Made by a program: the position numbers and the translations under genes. From NCBI GenBank assembly GCA_024233085.1, contig JACKQC010000012.1:1-64000 (forward strand): a stretch of DNA of 64,000 nt. The letters are read 5' to 3'. Within the stretch, counting starts at the first letter, position 1. Each line of letters begins with the position of its first letter. The notes beneath the pieces were generated by a model. That model had not been told where the DNA came from and ran no database searches. It saw nothing but the letters and a program-made list of their open reading frames with translations. Source of the DNA: Akkermansiaceae bacterium (GTDB taxonomy: Bacteria; Verrucomicrobiota; Verrucomicrobiia; Verrucomicrobiales; DEV007). Below are positions 8,818-17,650 of the stretch, piece by piece.

Positions 8818-11800
8818 TCACGCCTCCACGAGTTCCGGCTCCTCGGCCCTGGCTTTCTCCCCCTCGCCCTTGGTGAATTTCATTCCCACGGTCTTGGACA
8901 CGCCAAACTCCTCCATCGACACGCCATACATCACGTCGGCGCGGGACATGGTGCGCTTGCTGTGGGTCACAATGATGAACTGGCTCTCGCCGATGAAGCG
9001 GTCCAGCACCCGGATAAAGCGCCCGATATTGGTGTCATCCAGCGGCGCGTCCAACTCGTCGAGCACGCAGAAGGGCGAGGGCTTGACCATGTAGATGGCG
9101 AAAAGCAGCGCCACGGCCGTCATCGAGCGCTCGCCGCCGGAGAGCAGGCTGATCGACTGGAGCTTCTTGCCGGGGGGCTTGGCGATGACCTCGATGCCGC
9201 TTTCGAGCGGGTCGCCGTCGTCCTCCAGCAGCAGGTCGGCCTTGCCCCGGTCGCCGAACAATTCCCGGAACATCTCCTGAAAATTCTTCCGAATCTGCTC
9301 GAAGGTCTCGCCGAACATCTTGCGGGTGTCGCGATTGATCCGCGCGATCATGCGCAGCAGTTCCTCCTTCGAGTTCTCCAGATCGCGCAACTGGTCGACA
9401 TTGAAGCGATAGTGCTGCTCGAGTTCCTCGAACTCCTCGATGGCGTCGAGATTCACCGGTCCCATGCCGTCGAGGCGCCCCCGGAGATCGGACACGATGG
9501 ACTCGACAAATTCCCAATCGGGCTCACCGGGATCGTCCACCATTTCCAGTTCGAATCCCTCGTCGTCCCCGCCGCCACCGGCCGCGGCGACTTCCTCGTC
9601 CCCGGCTTCGTTCTCGGAGAAATTTTCCCCTTCCTCCGTGCCATCCCCGCCATCGTCCCGCCCGGCGAGGGGCGAGCGGCGTTTTTCGTTTCGGGAAAAG
9701 GAGGCGCGCTGGTTGTCGATCACCAGCAGCAGGGTGTGGCTGTCGGGCTCGAAAAGCTCCAGCTCCGACCGGTAGCGTTCGCGGGCCGCGCTCTCGAGCT
9801 GTTCGAGCCGCATCTTGACGCGGGCGACGCGGATTTCCTCCTCCCCGCGCTGTTTGGCGAGGCGCTGAATCTCCTTTCGTTCGTCGCCGAGCGAGTCTTC
9901 GTGCTCGCGGATGGCCTCGACGTGCTTTTCACGCTCGGACCGTACCCTGTTGACCTCTTCGCTTAACCCTGTTGACTCCTCGCCCGCCGCTTCGATGCGG
10001 GCCTGCAATTGGGTGGTCTCCTCCGCGCCGGACTCGATGCGGCCGCGGTAGGTATCGATCTCGTGATGGCGCCGGTCGAGGAGGTCCTGAAGTTCGGCCA
10101 GCCGGCCCGCCATGGGTCCGCGCTGGTTTTGCAGGGTCTCGCGCGACTGCTTTTCGACCGCGAGGTCGGTGCGCAATTCGGAAACGGTTTCGACGGCCTG
10201 GCGCTCGCGCACTTCGGCGGCCTCGAAGGATTGACTGGCCAGCATGCTGGACTCCTCGATGGCGTCGATGCGGTTCGCCGCCTCGGTCATGCCGATGGAG
10301 GCTTCCTTGATCTGCTCGTCGAGTTCGTCCTGCCGCTTGGCGACTTCCTGCTGTTCCCAGCGGAGGCTCTCCAGGCGGTTCTCGATCCCCTGCAAATCCC
10401 GTTCGATCAGCGCGATCTGCCCCTCCGTCGCGGAGAAGCCGAGCTGGCGCTGCTGCAGGCGTTCGCGGCGCTGCTGCAGGCGGCCCTCGAATTCCTCGAT
10501 CTTTCCGTGGAGCCCGTCGCGGCGGTTCTCCATCTTCGCCAGTTGGGCGCCCAGCGCCTTGGTCAGACCCTCGAGTGTCCGGATGTCCGTCTGACGTTGA
10601 AGGAAAGACCCCGTGGCGTCGCCGCCCGCGCCGCCGTGAATGATGCCGTCCACGGAGACGAAATCGCCCTCCAGCGTGGCAAAGGCGACGCCGGGCATCT
10701 CGCGGCGCAGCTTCAGCGCCTCGGCGAGCCGGGGCACGATGAGCACATTTTCGAGCAACCGGTCCACCAGCGACCGAACCCGCTCGTGGCAGTCGATCCG
10801 GTCGAGCGCCCAGCCGATCGCCTCGGCCGGGACCGTGAGCAACTGCCGGTCCACCGCCGGACGCACGAAATCCTCGCACACCAGGGAGGCGCGGCCGAGT
10901 TTCCCCTGTTTCAGAGCCTTGACCATGCTCTCGGCCACGAGGGCGTCGGCCACCACGATGGTCTGAAGATGCCGCCCGAGCGCGGCCTCGATGGCGGGGA
11001 CAAATTCCGAGTCCACCGAAATGAACGACGCCAGGGCGCCGCGCACCGCCTTTCGAAAGAGTTCGGGCCGATCCAGCCCCTTGAGCACGGCCTGGGTGCC
11101 CTTCTCGAATCCCTCGCCCTCGGCGACCAACTGGCGCAGCACGTCGAGGCGCGAGGATTTCTCCGAAAACGTCCGGTGAACGCTGGCGATCTGGTTTTGA
11201 AATTCCTCCAGGTCGCGCCGCGCCTGCTGGTAGCGGTGTTCCATGTCGGCGAGTTCCTCTTCGGCCCGCTCGATGTTTTTCCGCTGATCCTCGATCCGCG
11301 TCCTCAGCGCGTCCGCGTCGCGATGGCGGCCCTGTTCCTCCTTGCGCAGGCGGCCCACCTCCTCGTCGAGCTGTACGAAACGCTGCTGGTCGGCCTGGAG
11401 CTGGCGGGTGTGGCTCTCGATCCGCGCGCCGAGGGAGGCGATGCGGCTCTCGAGTTCGGTGCGTTCCCGGGTCATGGCCGCCAGCGCCTCACTGAGCCGC
11501 TGGCGTTCCGCCCGCGCCTCGGCCGCGGCGGTCTCGTGCTCCGTCAAGCGTCCCTCGATCTGGGCGATCTTCTGATCGACCGACACGATCATGGCGTCGG
11601 CGTTTTTCAGGTCCTCCTCCTGGGAGTTCAGCTTTGTCGACGTGGTCTCGATGTCGGTTTCGTTCTGGCGAATGAGGATGCTCAGCTCATGGGACCGCTC
11701 GGCGATGAACTCGATGCGGTTTTTCGCCGTCTGCACCTCGTTTTCCTTTTCAGCGATCTCCCGCTGGAGGGCGGTGAGGCGTGACTCGATCTCCTGATAA

Positions 11801-12624
11801 TCGCGACGGGAGGCGATGACGGCTTCCTGGCGCTGCTCGATGTCGGCCTCGAGTTCCTCCTGGGTCTGGCGAAGCGAACGAATCGAGGTTTCCAGTTCCT
11901 CCTTCTCGGCGAGTTGTTCGCGCCATTGCTTGTGGCTCAGGTGCAGGTCGAGCACCTTCACATCGGAATGGAGCGTCTGGTAGCGTCGCGCCTTGCCGGC
12001 CTGCCGCTGGAGGCTGCGCATCTGTCGCTCGACTTCCTCGACGATGTCGCGCAGGCGCACGAGATTGGCCTCGGTGTAGTCGAGTTTGCGGAGAGCCTCC
12101 TTTTTCTGCGCCTTGTATTTGGTGATGCCGGCGGCCTCCTCGAAAACCGCGCGCCGATCCTCCGGCTTGGAACTCAGGAGCTGGTCGATCTTTCCCTGCT
12201 CCATGATGGAGTAGCTCGATCGCCCGATCCCGGTGTCCATCAGCAGGTTCTGGATGTCCTTGAGCCGGCAGGGCTGCTTGTTGATGAGGTATTCGCCGTG
12301 GCCGTCGCGATAGACCCGGCGTCCGAGCGAGACTTCGTCGAAATCCGTGTCCAGCACCCCGCTGCATCCCGAAAGGGTCAGTGTCACCTCCGCCATCCCG
12401 ACCGGAGCGCGACGATCCGTCCCGTTGAAAATCACGTCCGCCATTTCCCCCCCGCGGAGGGCTTTCGCGGAGGTCTCGCCGAGCACCCAGCGGATGGAAT
12501 CGACAATGTTCGATTTGCCGCAGCCGTTGGGACCGACGATCCCGGTGACGCCCTGGTGGAACTCCAGTTTCGTCTTGTCGGCAAAGGACTTGAAGCCGTG
12601 AATCTCGAGCGATTTGAGGAACAT
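8818..12624 (-). CDS. smc: Chromosome segregation protein SMC
   Basis: A 1268-residue SMC ATPase that organises and segregates the chromosome. It shows the N-terminal Walker A (GPNGCGKSN, residues 31-39), a long coiled coil, the hinge in the middle (about residues 510-660, GALASFISVDSEFVPAIEAALG), the return coil, and a C-terminal head with signature LLSGGERSMTAVALL and Walker B FCVLDELDAPLDD. Two oddities stand out. A pair of AACCCTGTT elements is read in frame at about residues 882-896. An acidic low-complexity insert (about residues 985-1035, DDGGDGTEEGENFSENEAGDEE) interrupts the stretch before the C-terminal head. No scpA or scpB is nearby. Confidence 0.97.
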   Translation of the reverse strand: MFLKSLEIHGFKSFADKTKLEFHQGVTGIVGPNGCGKSNIVDSIRWVLGETSAKALRGGEMADVIFNGTDRRAPVGMAEVTLTLSGCSGVLDTDFDEVSLGRRVYRDGHGEYLINKQPCRLKDIQNLLMDTGIGRSSYSIMEQGKIDQLLSSKPEDRRAVFEEAAGITKYKAQKKEALRKLDYTEANLVRLRDIVEEVERQMRSLQRQAGKARRYQTLHSDVKVLDLHLSHKQWREQLAEKEELETSIRSLRQTQEELEADIEQRQEAVIASRRDYQEIESRLTALQREIAEKENEVQTAKNRIEFIAERSHELSILIRQNETDIETTSTKLNSQEEDLKNADAMIVSVDQKIAQIEGRLTEHETAAAEARAERQRLSEALAAMTRERTELESRIASLGARIESHTRQLQADQQRFVQLDEEVGRLRKEEQGRHRDADALRTRIEDQRKNIERAEEELADMEHRYQQARRDLEEFQNQIASVHRTFSEKSSRLDVLRQLVAEGEGFEKGTQAVLKGLDRPELFRKAVRGALASFISVDSEFVPAIEAALGRHLQTIVVADALVAESMVKALKQGKLGRASLVCEDFVRPAVDRQLLTVPAEAIGWALDRIDCHERVRSLVDRLLENVLIVPRLAEALKLRREMPGVAFATLEGDFVSVDGIIHGGAGGDATGSFLQRQTDIRTLEGLTKALGAQLAKMENRRDGLHGKIEEFEGRLQQRRERLQQRQLGFSATEGQIALIERDLQGIENRLESLRWEQQEVAKRQDELDEQIKEASIGMTEAANRIDAIEESSMLASQSFEAAEVRERQAVETVSELRTDLAVEKQSRETLQNQRGPMAGRLAELQDLLDRRHHEIDTYRGRIESGAEETTQLQARIEAAGEESTGLSEEVNRVRSEREKHVEAIREHEDSLGDERKEIQRLAKQRGEEEIRVARVKMRLEQLESAARERYRSELELFEPDSHTLLLVIDNQRASFSRNEKRRSPLAGRDDGGDGTEEGENFSENEAGDEEVAAAGGGGDDEGFELEMVDDPGEPDWEFVESIVSDLRGRLDGMGPVNLDAIEEFEELEQHYRFNVDQLRDLENSKEELLRMIARINRDTRKMFGETFEQIRKNFQEMFRELFGDRGKADLLLEDDGDPLESGIEVIAKPPGKKLQSISLLSGGERSMTAVALLFAIYMVKPSPFCVLDELDAPLDDTNIGRFIRVLDRFIGESQFIIVTHSKRTMSRADVMYGVSMEEFGVSKTVGMKFTKGEGEKARAEEPELVEA
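9938..9979. repeat. AACAGGGTT-type element, two direct units inside smc
   Basis: gaccgtaccctgttgacc (9938-9955) and gcttaaccctgttgactcc (9961-9979) lie head to tail within the smc coiled-coil region. On the coding strand they are read in frame around EESTGLSEEVNRVRSE, so the reading frame is intact. Confidence 0.85.
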
Positions 12625-12947
12625 GAGGGCGGAAAATCGGGCTGTTTGGTGTCTCGGCGTTTCGGGACCGGACCTCCGGGGGCGGGACGGGAAGAACCTG
12701 TGAATAACTCAGGGAAAACCCGGCAACGCTCCGGCAATCATTTCAAATTTGCGACGCATCGCAAGCGGAATTCGCGATTCGGAGCATATCTTGCGGCAAA
12801 AGGGGCCGGCACACCACAAGATATTGACGCTATCTCGCAGAAACGGACGATTTGCCCCTCTTAGGAAAACTCCGGCGCGCGCGGATGGGCTGTGAATAAC
12901 CTCCGGCCCCCTCCATCACGCCACCTTTTCACCGCCTGCCCCTCCCC
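12625..12947. promoter_or_regulatory. smc upstream region with two DnaA-box-like sites
   Basis: This 323-bp gene-free stretch holds the smc promoter region and the end of the PSD1 transcript; both neighbours are on the minus strand. TGTGAATAA occurs at 12699-12707 and 12891-12899; its complement TTATTCACA fits the DnaA-box consensus TTWTNCACA. The part between is locally AT-richer. Two boxes alone do not make an origin, and DnaA-dependent control is only a guess. No RNA gene was recognised here. Confidence 0.3.
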
Positions 12948-15527
12948 TCACTCTTTCGTGAGCGTTTCGTCGAGATTCAGCAAAACCCGCGCGGCATTCG
13001 TGTAGGCGGCGAGCAACTCCGGCGCGATGTCTTCGGGCGCGGGCGATTCGCCCATCCCGATCAGAGCTTTGGCTTCGTCCGGTTTTGACACGAAATGGGC
13101 CAGATCTCCGGCGATCTGCGTCGCGAGAATGTCGATTTCGGCCGGCTCCGGCGGTCGTCCGATCGCCAGTTCCATCCCGCGCCGCAGCCGCCCGGCCTCG
13201 TCCTGGCCGCCCTCGCGAATCATCCGCACGGCGAGTCCGCGCGACGCCTCGACAAAGGTCACGTCATTCATCGTCAGCAGCGCCTGGAGCGGCGTGTTGG
13301 TTCGCTTTTGCGTCACGGCGCACATGTCGCGCTCGTTCGAGTCGAGCAGGACCATGAGCGGCGGCTTCACCGCCCGCCGCCAGAGCGTGTAAAGACTACG
13401 GCGATAGAGGCTGTCGCCCTTGTCCTGGGTGTAGGCCACCCGGCCTTTGATGATTTCCTTCCACAAACCGGGCGGCTGGTAGGGCTTGACCGGCGGACCG
13501 CCGAGATCGCCCACCAGCAGGCCGCCCGCCGCGAGCGCCTGGTCGCGCAGGATCGCCGCCGGCAGCCGGTACCGCGGACCGCGGGCCAGCAGGCGATTCT
13601 CCGGATCGCGGGAAAAATCCCCCGCCGACGCGTCCGAACTCTGCCGGTAGGTGGCGCTCGTCACAATCTCCCTCTGCAGCGCCTTGATATCCCAGCCCGC
13701 CTCGGTCGAAAACCACACCGCCAGATAGTCCAACAGCTCGGGATTACTCGGCGGTTCGCCCTGCGAGCCGAAGTCTTCCTGCGTCTTCACCAGTCCCGTG
13801 CCGAAAAAACGTTCCCACACCCGGTTCACCATCACCCGCGCCGTCAGCGGATGCGCCGGGTCCGCCAGCCACTTGGCGAGCCCGAGCCGGTTGCGGGGCA
13901 AATCCGCCGCCATCGGCGGCAGAAACTCCGGCGTGCCGGCCGTGACGATCTCCAGCGGCCGGTCGAAAACGCCGCGCTCCAGAATGCGGGTCTCGCGCGG
14001 CTCGGGCAATTCCTCCATCACCATCACCCGCGCGCCGGTGCCTTGCAGCCGCGCCACCTCGGCCTCGACGGGTCGCATCTCCCTCCGCAGCGCGGCGGCC
14101 GGCTCGAAACGGTTTCTCAGAAACCAGTCGCCGGCCTCCGCCTTCAACTTCGCGTTCCAATCCCCCGCAGAAGTTTTGCCGATGTTTCCGGGCAACCGCA
14201 GTCGCGCCTTTTCGTCCGCCGCCATCTCCGCGATCCACGCGTCGCGCGCCTTCGCGAAGTCGGGATTCTTTTCGAAGGTCGCCAGTCTGGCCTGGAGCGG
14301 ACCGATCTTTTCGAGCGCCCGCTGGTATTCCTCTAGGTTGGCGAGCGAGGACACCTGGAGCACCGGAGGGGCGTTGTCGCCGCGCGCGGAGCCGATTTCC
14401 GGGATGTTGCGAAAAAAGGCGAACATCCGGTAGTAGTCGCGCTGGGTGACGGGGTCGTACTTGTGGTCGTGGCAGCGGCCGCACTGCCAGGTCAGGCCCA
14501 TGAAAACCGTCGCCGTCGTCTCCGCGCGGTCGCAGACGTATTCGACGAGCCATTCCTCCGGGTCGATGCCGCCCTCGTTGTTAAGCCGGTGATTGCGGTT
14601 GAAACCCGTCGCCAGCACCTGCCGCATGTCCGGGTCCGGCAGCAGATCGCCGGCCAGTTGCTCGACGATGAAGCGGTCGTAGGGAAGGCCGCGATTGAAG
14701 GCCTCCACCACCCAGTCGCGCCACGGCCACATGGTGCGCAGCGGGTCGCTCTCGTAGCCGTCGCTGTCGGCGTAGCGCGCCATGTCCAGCCATTGCCAGG
14801 CCATGTGCTCGCCGTGGCGCGGCGAGCGCAACAGATCGTCGACAACCTCCTCGTAGGCCCGATCGAAACCGAACGCCGCGACCGCGCGTACAAAATCCGC
14901 GCCCTCCTCCGGCGACGGCGGCAGCCCGGTGAGGTCGAGCGTCACCCGGCGCAACAGGGTACGGTCGTCCGCCCTACCCTGTTGGGTCGGCCCGTCCGAT
15001 TCGCGCTGGAGCCGCGCCGTGACGAAAAGATCGATCGCGTTGGCGATGTCGAATCCCTTCGGAACCCGCGAGGCGTCCACTTTGGGAAAGGGCGGCATCT
15101 TCGGAGCCTCGAAGGCCCAGTGGGTGTCGTAGGGCGCCCCCTCGGCGATCCAGCGCCGCAGTTTCTCGACCTCGGCCACGCCGACCCGCTTGTGAAATTT
15201 CCGCGGCGGCATCGCCTCGTCCGCGTCCTCGACCGTGACCCGGCGGATCAGTTCGCTCTCTCCGGGCTTTCCCGGCACGATCGCCACCGCGCCGCTGTCG
15301 AGTTTTGCCGTGGCCGAATCCCCGCGATCGAGCCGCAGCCCGGCTTCGCGCGCCCTGGCATCCGGCCCGTGGCAGGCGAAACACTTGTCCGAAAGGATGG
15401 GCCGAATGTCGCGGTTGAAGGAAATCTCTCCCGCGCCCGCATCCGCCGCTCCACCCCGAATCGGCGCCAGAAAGGCCGACAGTGCGACGGTCGCCAGGCA
15501 GATTCGGCTGATTTTTCGGGGAAACAT
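12948..15527 (-). CDS. PSD1 and planctomycete cytochrome C domain-containing protein (DUF1549/DUF1553)
   Basis: An 859-residue exported protein starting at ATG 15527 with a signal peptide (MFPRKISRICLATVALSAFL). Domains in order: PSCyt1 with heme motif CFACHG (about residues 50-100), a PSCyt2/DUF1549 domain (RRVTLDLTGLPPSPEE, about 190-390, ending around CGRCHDHKYDP), and PSD1/DUF1553 (NRVWERFFGTGLVKTQEDFGSQG onward). These large secreted multiheme-like proteins are hallmarks of PVC bacteria and usually pair with a DUF1501 gene, which is absent here. Near residue 180 an inverted AACAGGGTT element encodes extra residues (GPTQQGRADD) between the conserved blocks without breaking the frame. An upstream extension of the frame lacks the signal peptide and was not used. 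Confidence 0.92.
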   Translation of the reverse strand: MFPRKISRICLATVALSAFLAPIRGGAADAGAGEISFNRDIRPILSDKCFACHGPDARAREAGLRLDRGDSATAKLDSGAVAIVPGKPGESELIRRVTVEDADEAMPPRKFHKRVGVAEVEKLRRWIAEGAPYDTHWAFEAPKMPPFPKVDASRVPKGFDIANAIDLFVTARLQRESDGPTQQGRADDRTLLRRVTLDLTGLPPSPEEGADFVRAVAAFGFDRAYEEVVDDLLRSPRHGEHMAWQWLDMARYADSDGYESDPLRTMWPWRDWVVEAFNRGLPYDRFIVEQLAGDLLPDPDMRQVLATGFNRNHRLNNEGGIDPEEWLVEYVCDRAETTATVFMGLTWQCGRCHDHKYDPVTQRDYYRMFAFFRNIPEIGSARGDNAPPVLQVSSLANLEEYQRALEKIGPLQARLATFEKNPDFAKARDAWIAEMAADEKARLRLPGNIGKTSAGDWNAKLKAEAGDWFLRNRFEPAAALRREMRPVEAEVARLQGTGARVMVMEELPEPRETRILERGVFDRPLEIVTAGTPEFLPPMAADLPRNRLGLAKWLADPAHPLTARVMVNRVWERFFGTGLVKTQEDFGSQGEPPSNPELLDYLAVWFSTEAGWDIKALQREIVTSATYRQSSDASAGDFSRDPENRLLARGPRYRLPAAILRDQALAAGGLLVGDLGGPPVKPYQPPGLWKEIIKGRVAYTQDKGDSLYRRSLYTLWRRAVKPPLMVLLDSNERDMCAVTQKRTNTPLQALLTMNDVTFVEASRGLAVRMIREGGQDEAGRLRRGMELAIGRPPEPAEIDILATQIAGDLAHFVSKPDEAKALIGMGESPAPEDIAPELLAAYTNAARVLLNLDETLTKE
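14952..14988. repeat. AACAGGGTT-type inverted element inside the PSD1 gene
   Basis: CAACAGGGTA (14952-14961) and TACCCTGTTG (14975-14984) form a perfect 10-bp inverted repeat followed by GGTC. It lies in frame in the linker before the conserved RRVTLDLTG block. Confidence 0.85.
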
Positions 15528-15626
15528 GGGCAGGTCCGGCAGTTTACCGCGCCAAAGCCCGAAACCCATCCTCAATTGGGGCGCGTTTGCGGAGCACGGC
15601 CATCCGGAGGGCAAATGAAATGGCAA

Positions 15627-16271
15627 CTACTTCTCCTCGGCGCTCGATGGAGCCATGATCTTCAGCTTCCGAAACTCCAGCGCCCCCGCCGCTTCGCCCT
15701 CCGGGCCGCCGGAATCGCCTCCCAGACCAAAGGTCAGCTTTTCCTCCGCGATGCAGTCGTGGCTCGCCGAAACGGTCGTGTCGCCGTCGATCGTCGCGGT
15801 TAATTTCGGACCCGCAAAAACCATCGTGACGTGATGCCACTCTCCCACCGTCAGCGAGTGCGCTTTTTTCAATAACTCCAATGTCTCGCCCGGCTTCGGA
15901 TGAGCCAGGATGCGGATCTGATCCCTGCCCATGACAAGGTGGACGAGGTGACCACGTTCCTGGGAACCATTGAAAATGATCCCGGCAAAGGTCGCGCCGC
16001 GCTCCAGCCGAAAGTCGCACTCGATCGTCGCGTCCCTCAGCGGCAGCTTCCGCATCTTCACCGGCCCGTGCCGCCGTTCGCCGGATTCAAAGGCGCGCAA
16101 CACCCCGTCTTTCGCCCCCCAAGTTCCCAATCCCCAGAACCACTCGGGAGAAAGCTCACCGGCAAACGTTTCCTCAAGCAGAACCTTGGCCGGTTCCGCC
16201 GACCAAAGTACCCCCCCGCAAGCGCACCAAAGAAACCCTATCGCCAAGACCGAAAGCAGCCAACCCTTCAT
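15627..16271 (-). CDS. Exported concanavalin/LamG-like protein
   Basis: A 214-residue protein. ATG 16271 gives a signal peptide (MKGWLLSVLAIGFLWCAC), so the 14 codons upstream are left out. The mature part looks like a jelly-roll sandwich of the LamG/DUF1080 kind: FAGELSPEWFWGLGTWGAKDGVLRA, ATIECDFRLE, GEWHHVTMVFAG and a closing LEFRKLKIM strand. The cysteine within the signal might make it a lipoprotein, but there is no clear lipobox. It is the last of three neighbouring minus-strand genes of the same fold with the esterase upstream, so carbohydrate binding or processing is likely. Function is inferred. Confidence 0.7.
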   Translation of the reverse strand: MKGWLLSVLAIGFLWCACGGVLWSAEPAKVLLEETFAGELSPEWFWGLGTWGAKDGVLRAFESGERRHGPVKMRKLPLRDATIECDFRLERGATFAGIIFNGSQERGHLVHLVMGRDQIRILAHPKPGETLELLKKAHSLTVGEWHHVTMVFAGPKLTATIDGDTTVSASHDCIAEEKLTFGLGGDSGGPEGEAAGALEFRKLKIMAPSSAEEK

Positions 16272-16320
16272 AACCAAAAGTAAATCAAACCGAATCCTGT
16301 CAATCCTGTCCAAACTTGAA

Positions 16321-16926
16321 CTAGCCCGCCGTCTTCTCCCCCCGAATCGTCAGGTTCCGAACCTGCACCACCTTGCCCCCGGCCAGCCAGCTCCGCGCTT
16401 TCGCCGTCCCAAGAAAGGGATGCTGCGCTTTCAGTTCGTGGCCGTCGAGATTAGCGGCCATCTGGTCACCCCTCCATTCCACCCGCAGGTGATGCCATTC
16501 GCCGGGCTTCACCACGAAAGGCAGTTTGGCGATGGTGTGCGACGGCTTCACCGAGTCTTCCGCGATGCTGAGTCCGGCGGCATTCACGACGACGCGGCCG
16601 ACGTGCTTGTCCGAATCACAGCCGACCAGGAAGGAGCCGGGACCTTCCAACCGGAATTCCACCTCGATCGTCGCGCTGGTGAGGCCGACCTTGTGGTGCA
16701 GCACCGGAATGTGCTTCTCCTCGGGCAAGTCCAGCACCGTCAGCACGCCGTCCGCCGGAGTCCATTTGCCCTTGGCGACGCTGAATGACTCGTCCAGCGC
16801 CTCGGAAAAACTGGGCGACGCCAGCAGCGGCTGTTCGTGATTGTGAAGCATCGGCTTGGCGTTTTGAGCCAGCGACGACACGGCGGCCAGAGAAACGAAA
16901 ATCGAAAGGGATCGCCAGGATTTCAT
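16321..16926 (-). CDS. Exported LamG/DUF1080-like protein
   Basis: A 201-residue protein from ATG 16926, with signal peptide MKSWRSLSIFVSLAAVSSLA. It shows the same sandwich pattern as its downstream neighbour: ESFSVAKGKWTPADGVLTVLD, ATIEVEFRLEGPGSF, PGEWHHLRVEWRGD and VVQVRNLTIRG. The frame continues upstream through the next gene but that part is a shadow. The two genes are 49 bp apart and are probably paralogues and co-transcribed. Catalytic residues cannot be assigned. Confidence 0.72.
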   Translation of the reverse strand: MKSWRSLSIFVSLAAVSSLAQNAKPMLHNHEQPLLASPSFSEALDESFSVAKGKWTPADGVLTVLDLPEEKHIPVLHHKVGLTSATIEVEFRLEGPGSFLVGCDSDKHVGRVVVNAAGLSIAEDSVKPSHTIAKLPFVVKPGEWHHLRVEWRGDQMAANLDGHELKAQHPFLGTAKARSWLAGGKVVQVRNLTIRGEKTAG

Positions 16927-16943
16927 AACGTGATTAATAGGAT

Positions 16944-17645
16944 TCAGGGTTGAGTGGGAGTGATGTGAATGTCGTCGATCTCCAGGCCCGCCTCGCCGCC
17001 GTTCTGCATCCAGAGCAGCTTCCGCTTGGCGGCGTTGAAGCAGGGCCGCTCCAGCGTCCGGGTCCAGGTGGCTCCGTCGAGGCTCACCGCGACCGATTCG
17101 CCGCGAAAAACGAGCTTCACCTCGCGCCATGCCGGTCCGGAGAGATCGACTTTTTCGACCGGGAAAAATTCGTTGAGCCGATAGGCGTGACTCACCGGAT
17201 CGGCGGGACGGTCGGTCTTCTGGCGCAGGGGGTGATTTGCGTCGAGCGAGTGGCTGTCCACCTGCAATTGAACGCCATCGCGCAGCAGTTTCACCCGCAG
17301 CATGTGATCGACACTTCCGAATCCATCGTCCCCATCGACGAAAAACCACAGCCAGCCCCCATCGCCGAGATGCCGGTAGCGGAAAGTCAGCGTCAGGTCC
17401 GTGCCCTGCACCGGCAGATAAACCATCGGCGGATACTTCCCGCCGCTCGCACCATGCGTCCAGAGTGCGCCGTCGCGCACCGCGGTGTTCTTGTTGGGAA
17501 TCGGCGTGAGAAATCGGCTCGCGTCGAAGGGCGCGTCAAACGTTTCGTGAAACGCCAACGGAATAGGCGGCTCGTCCGCCCCTGCCGACGCGCCAACGCC
17601 CAGCATCGTCAGAGCAGCGAAAGTGGGAACGATGCGTCGACTCAT
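16944..17645 (-). CDS. Exported DUF1961/LamG-like protein
   Basis: A 233-residue protein with signal peptide MSRRIVPTFAALTMLGVGASAGA. Aromatic and Asp-rich strands (HETFDAPFDASRFL, WLWFFVDGDDGFGSVDHMLRVKLL, WREVKLVFRGESVAVSLDG, GLEIDDIHITPTQ) indicate a beta-sandwich like those of the next two genes. It sits between the esterase (5 bp upstream) and the second sandwich gene (17 bp downstream), consistent with one operon from 18595 to 15627. Confidence 0.7.
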   Translation of the reverse strand: MSRRIVPTFAALTMLGVGASAGADEPPIPLAFHETFDAPFDASRFLTPIPNKNTAVRDGALWTHGASGGKYPPMVYLPVQGTDLTLTFRYRHLGDGGWLWFFVDGDDGFGSVDHMLRVKLLRDGVQLQVDSHSLDANHPLRQKTDRPADPVSHAYRLNEFFPVEKVDLSGPAWREVKLVFRGESVAVSLDGATWTRTLERPCFNAAKRKLLWMQNGGEAGLEIDDIHITPTQP

Positions 17646-17650
17646 GGCGA

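Noticed and set aside
10009..11784. 591-residue plus-strand open frame inside smc
   Set aside because: Leu/Val/Ala-rich antisense of a coiled coil; SMC motifs on the minus strand are complete.
12625..12947. Chromosome origin
   Set aside because: Only two DnaA-like 9-mers and no dnaA, dnaN or clear unwinding element.
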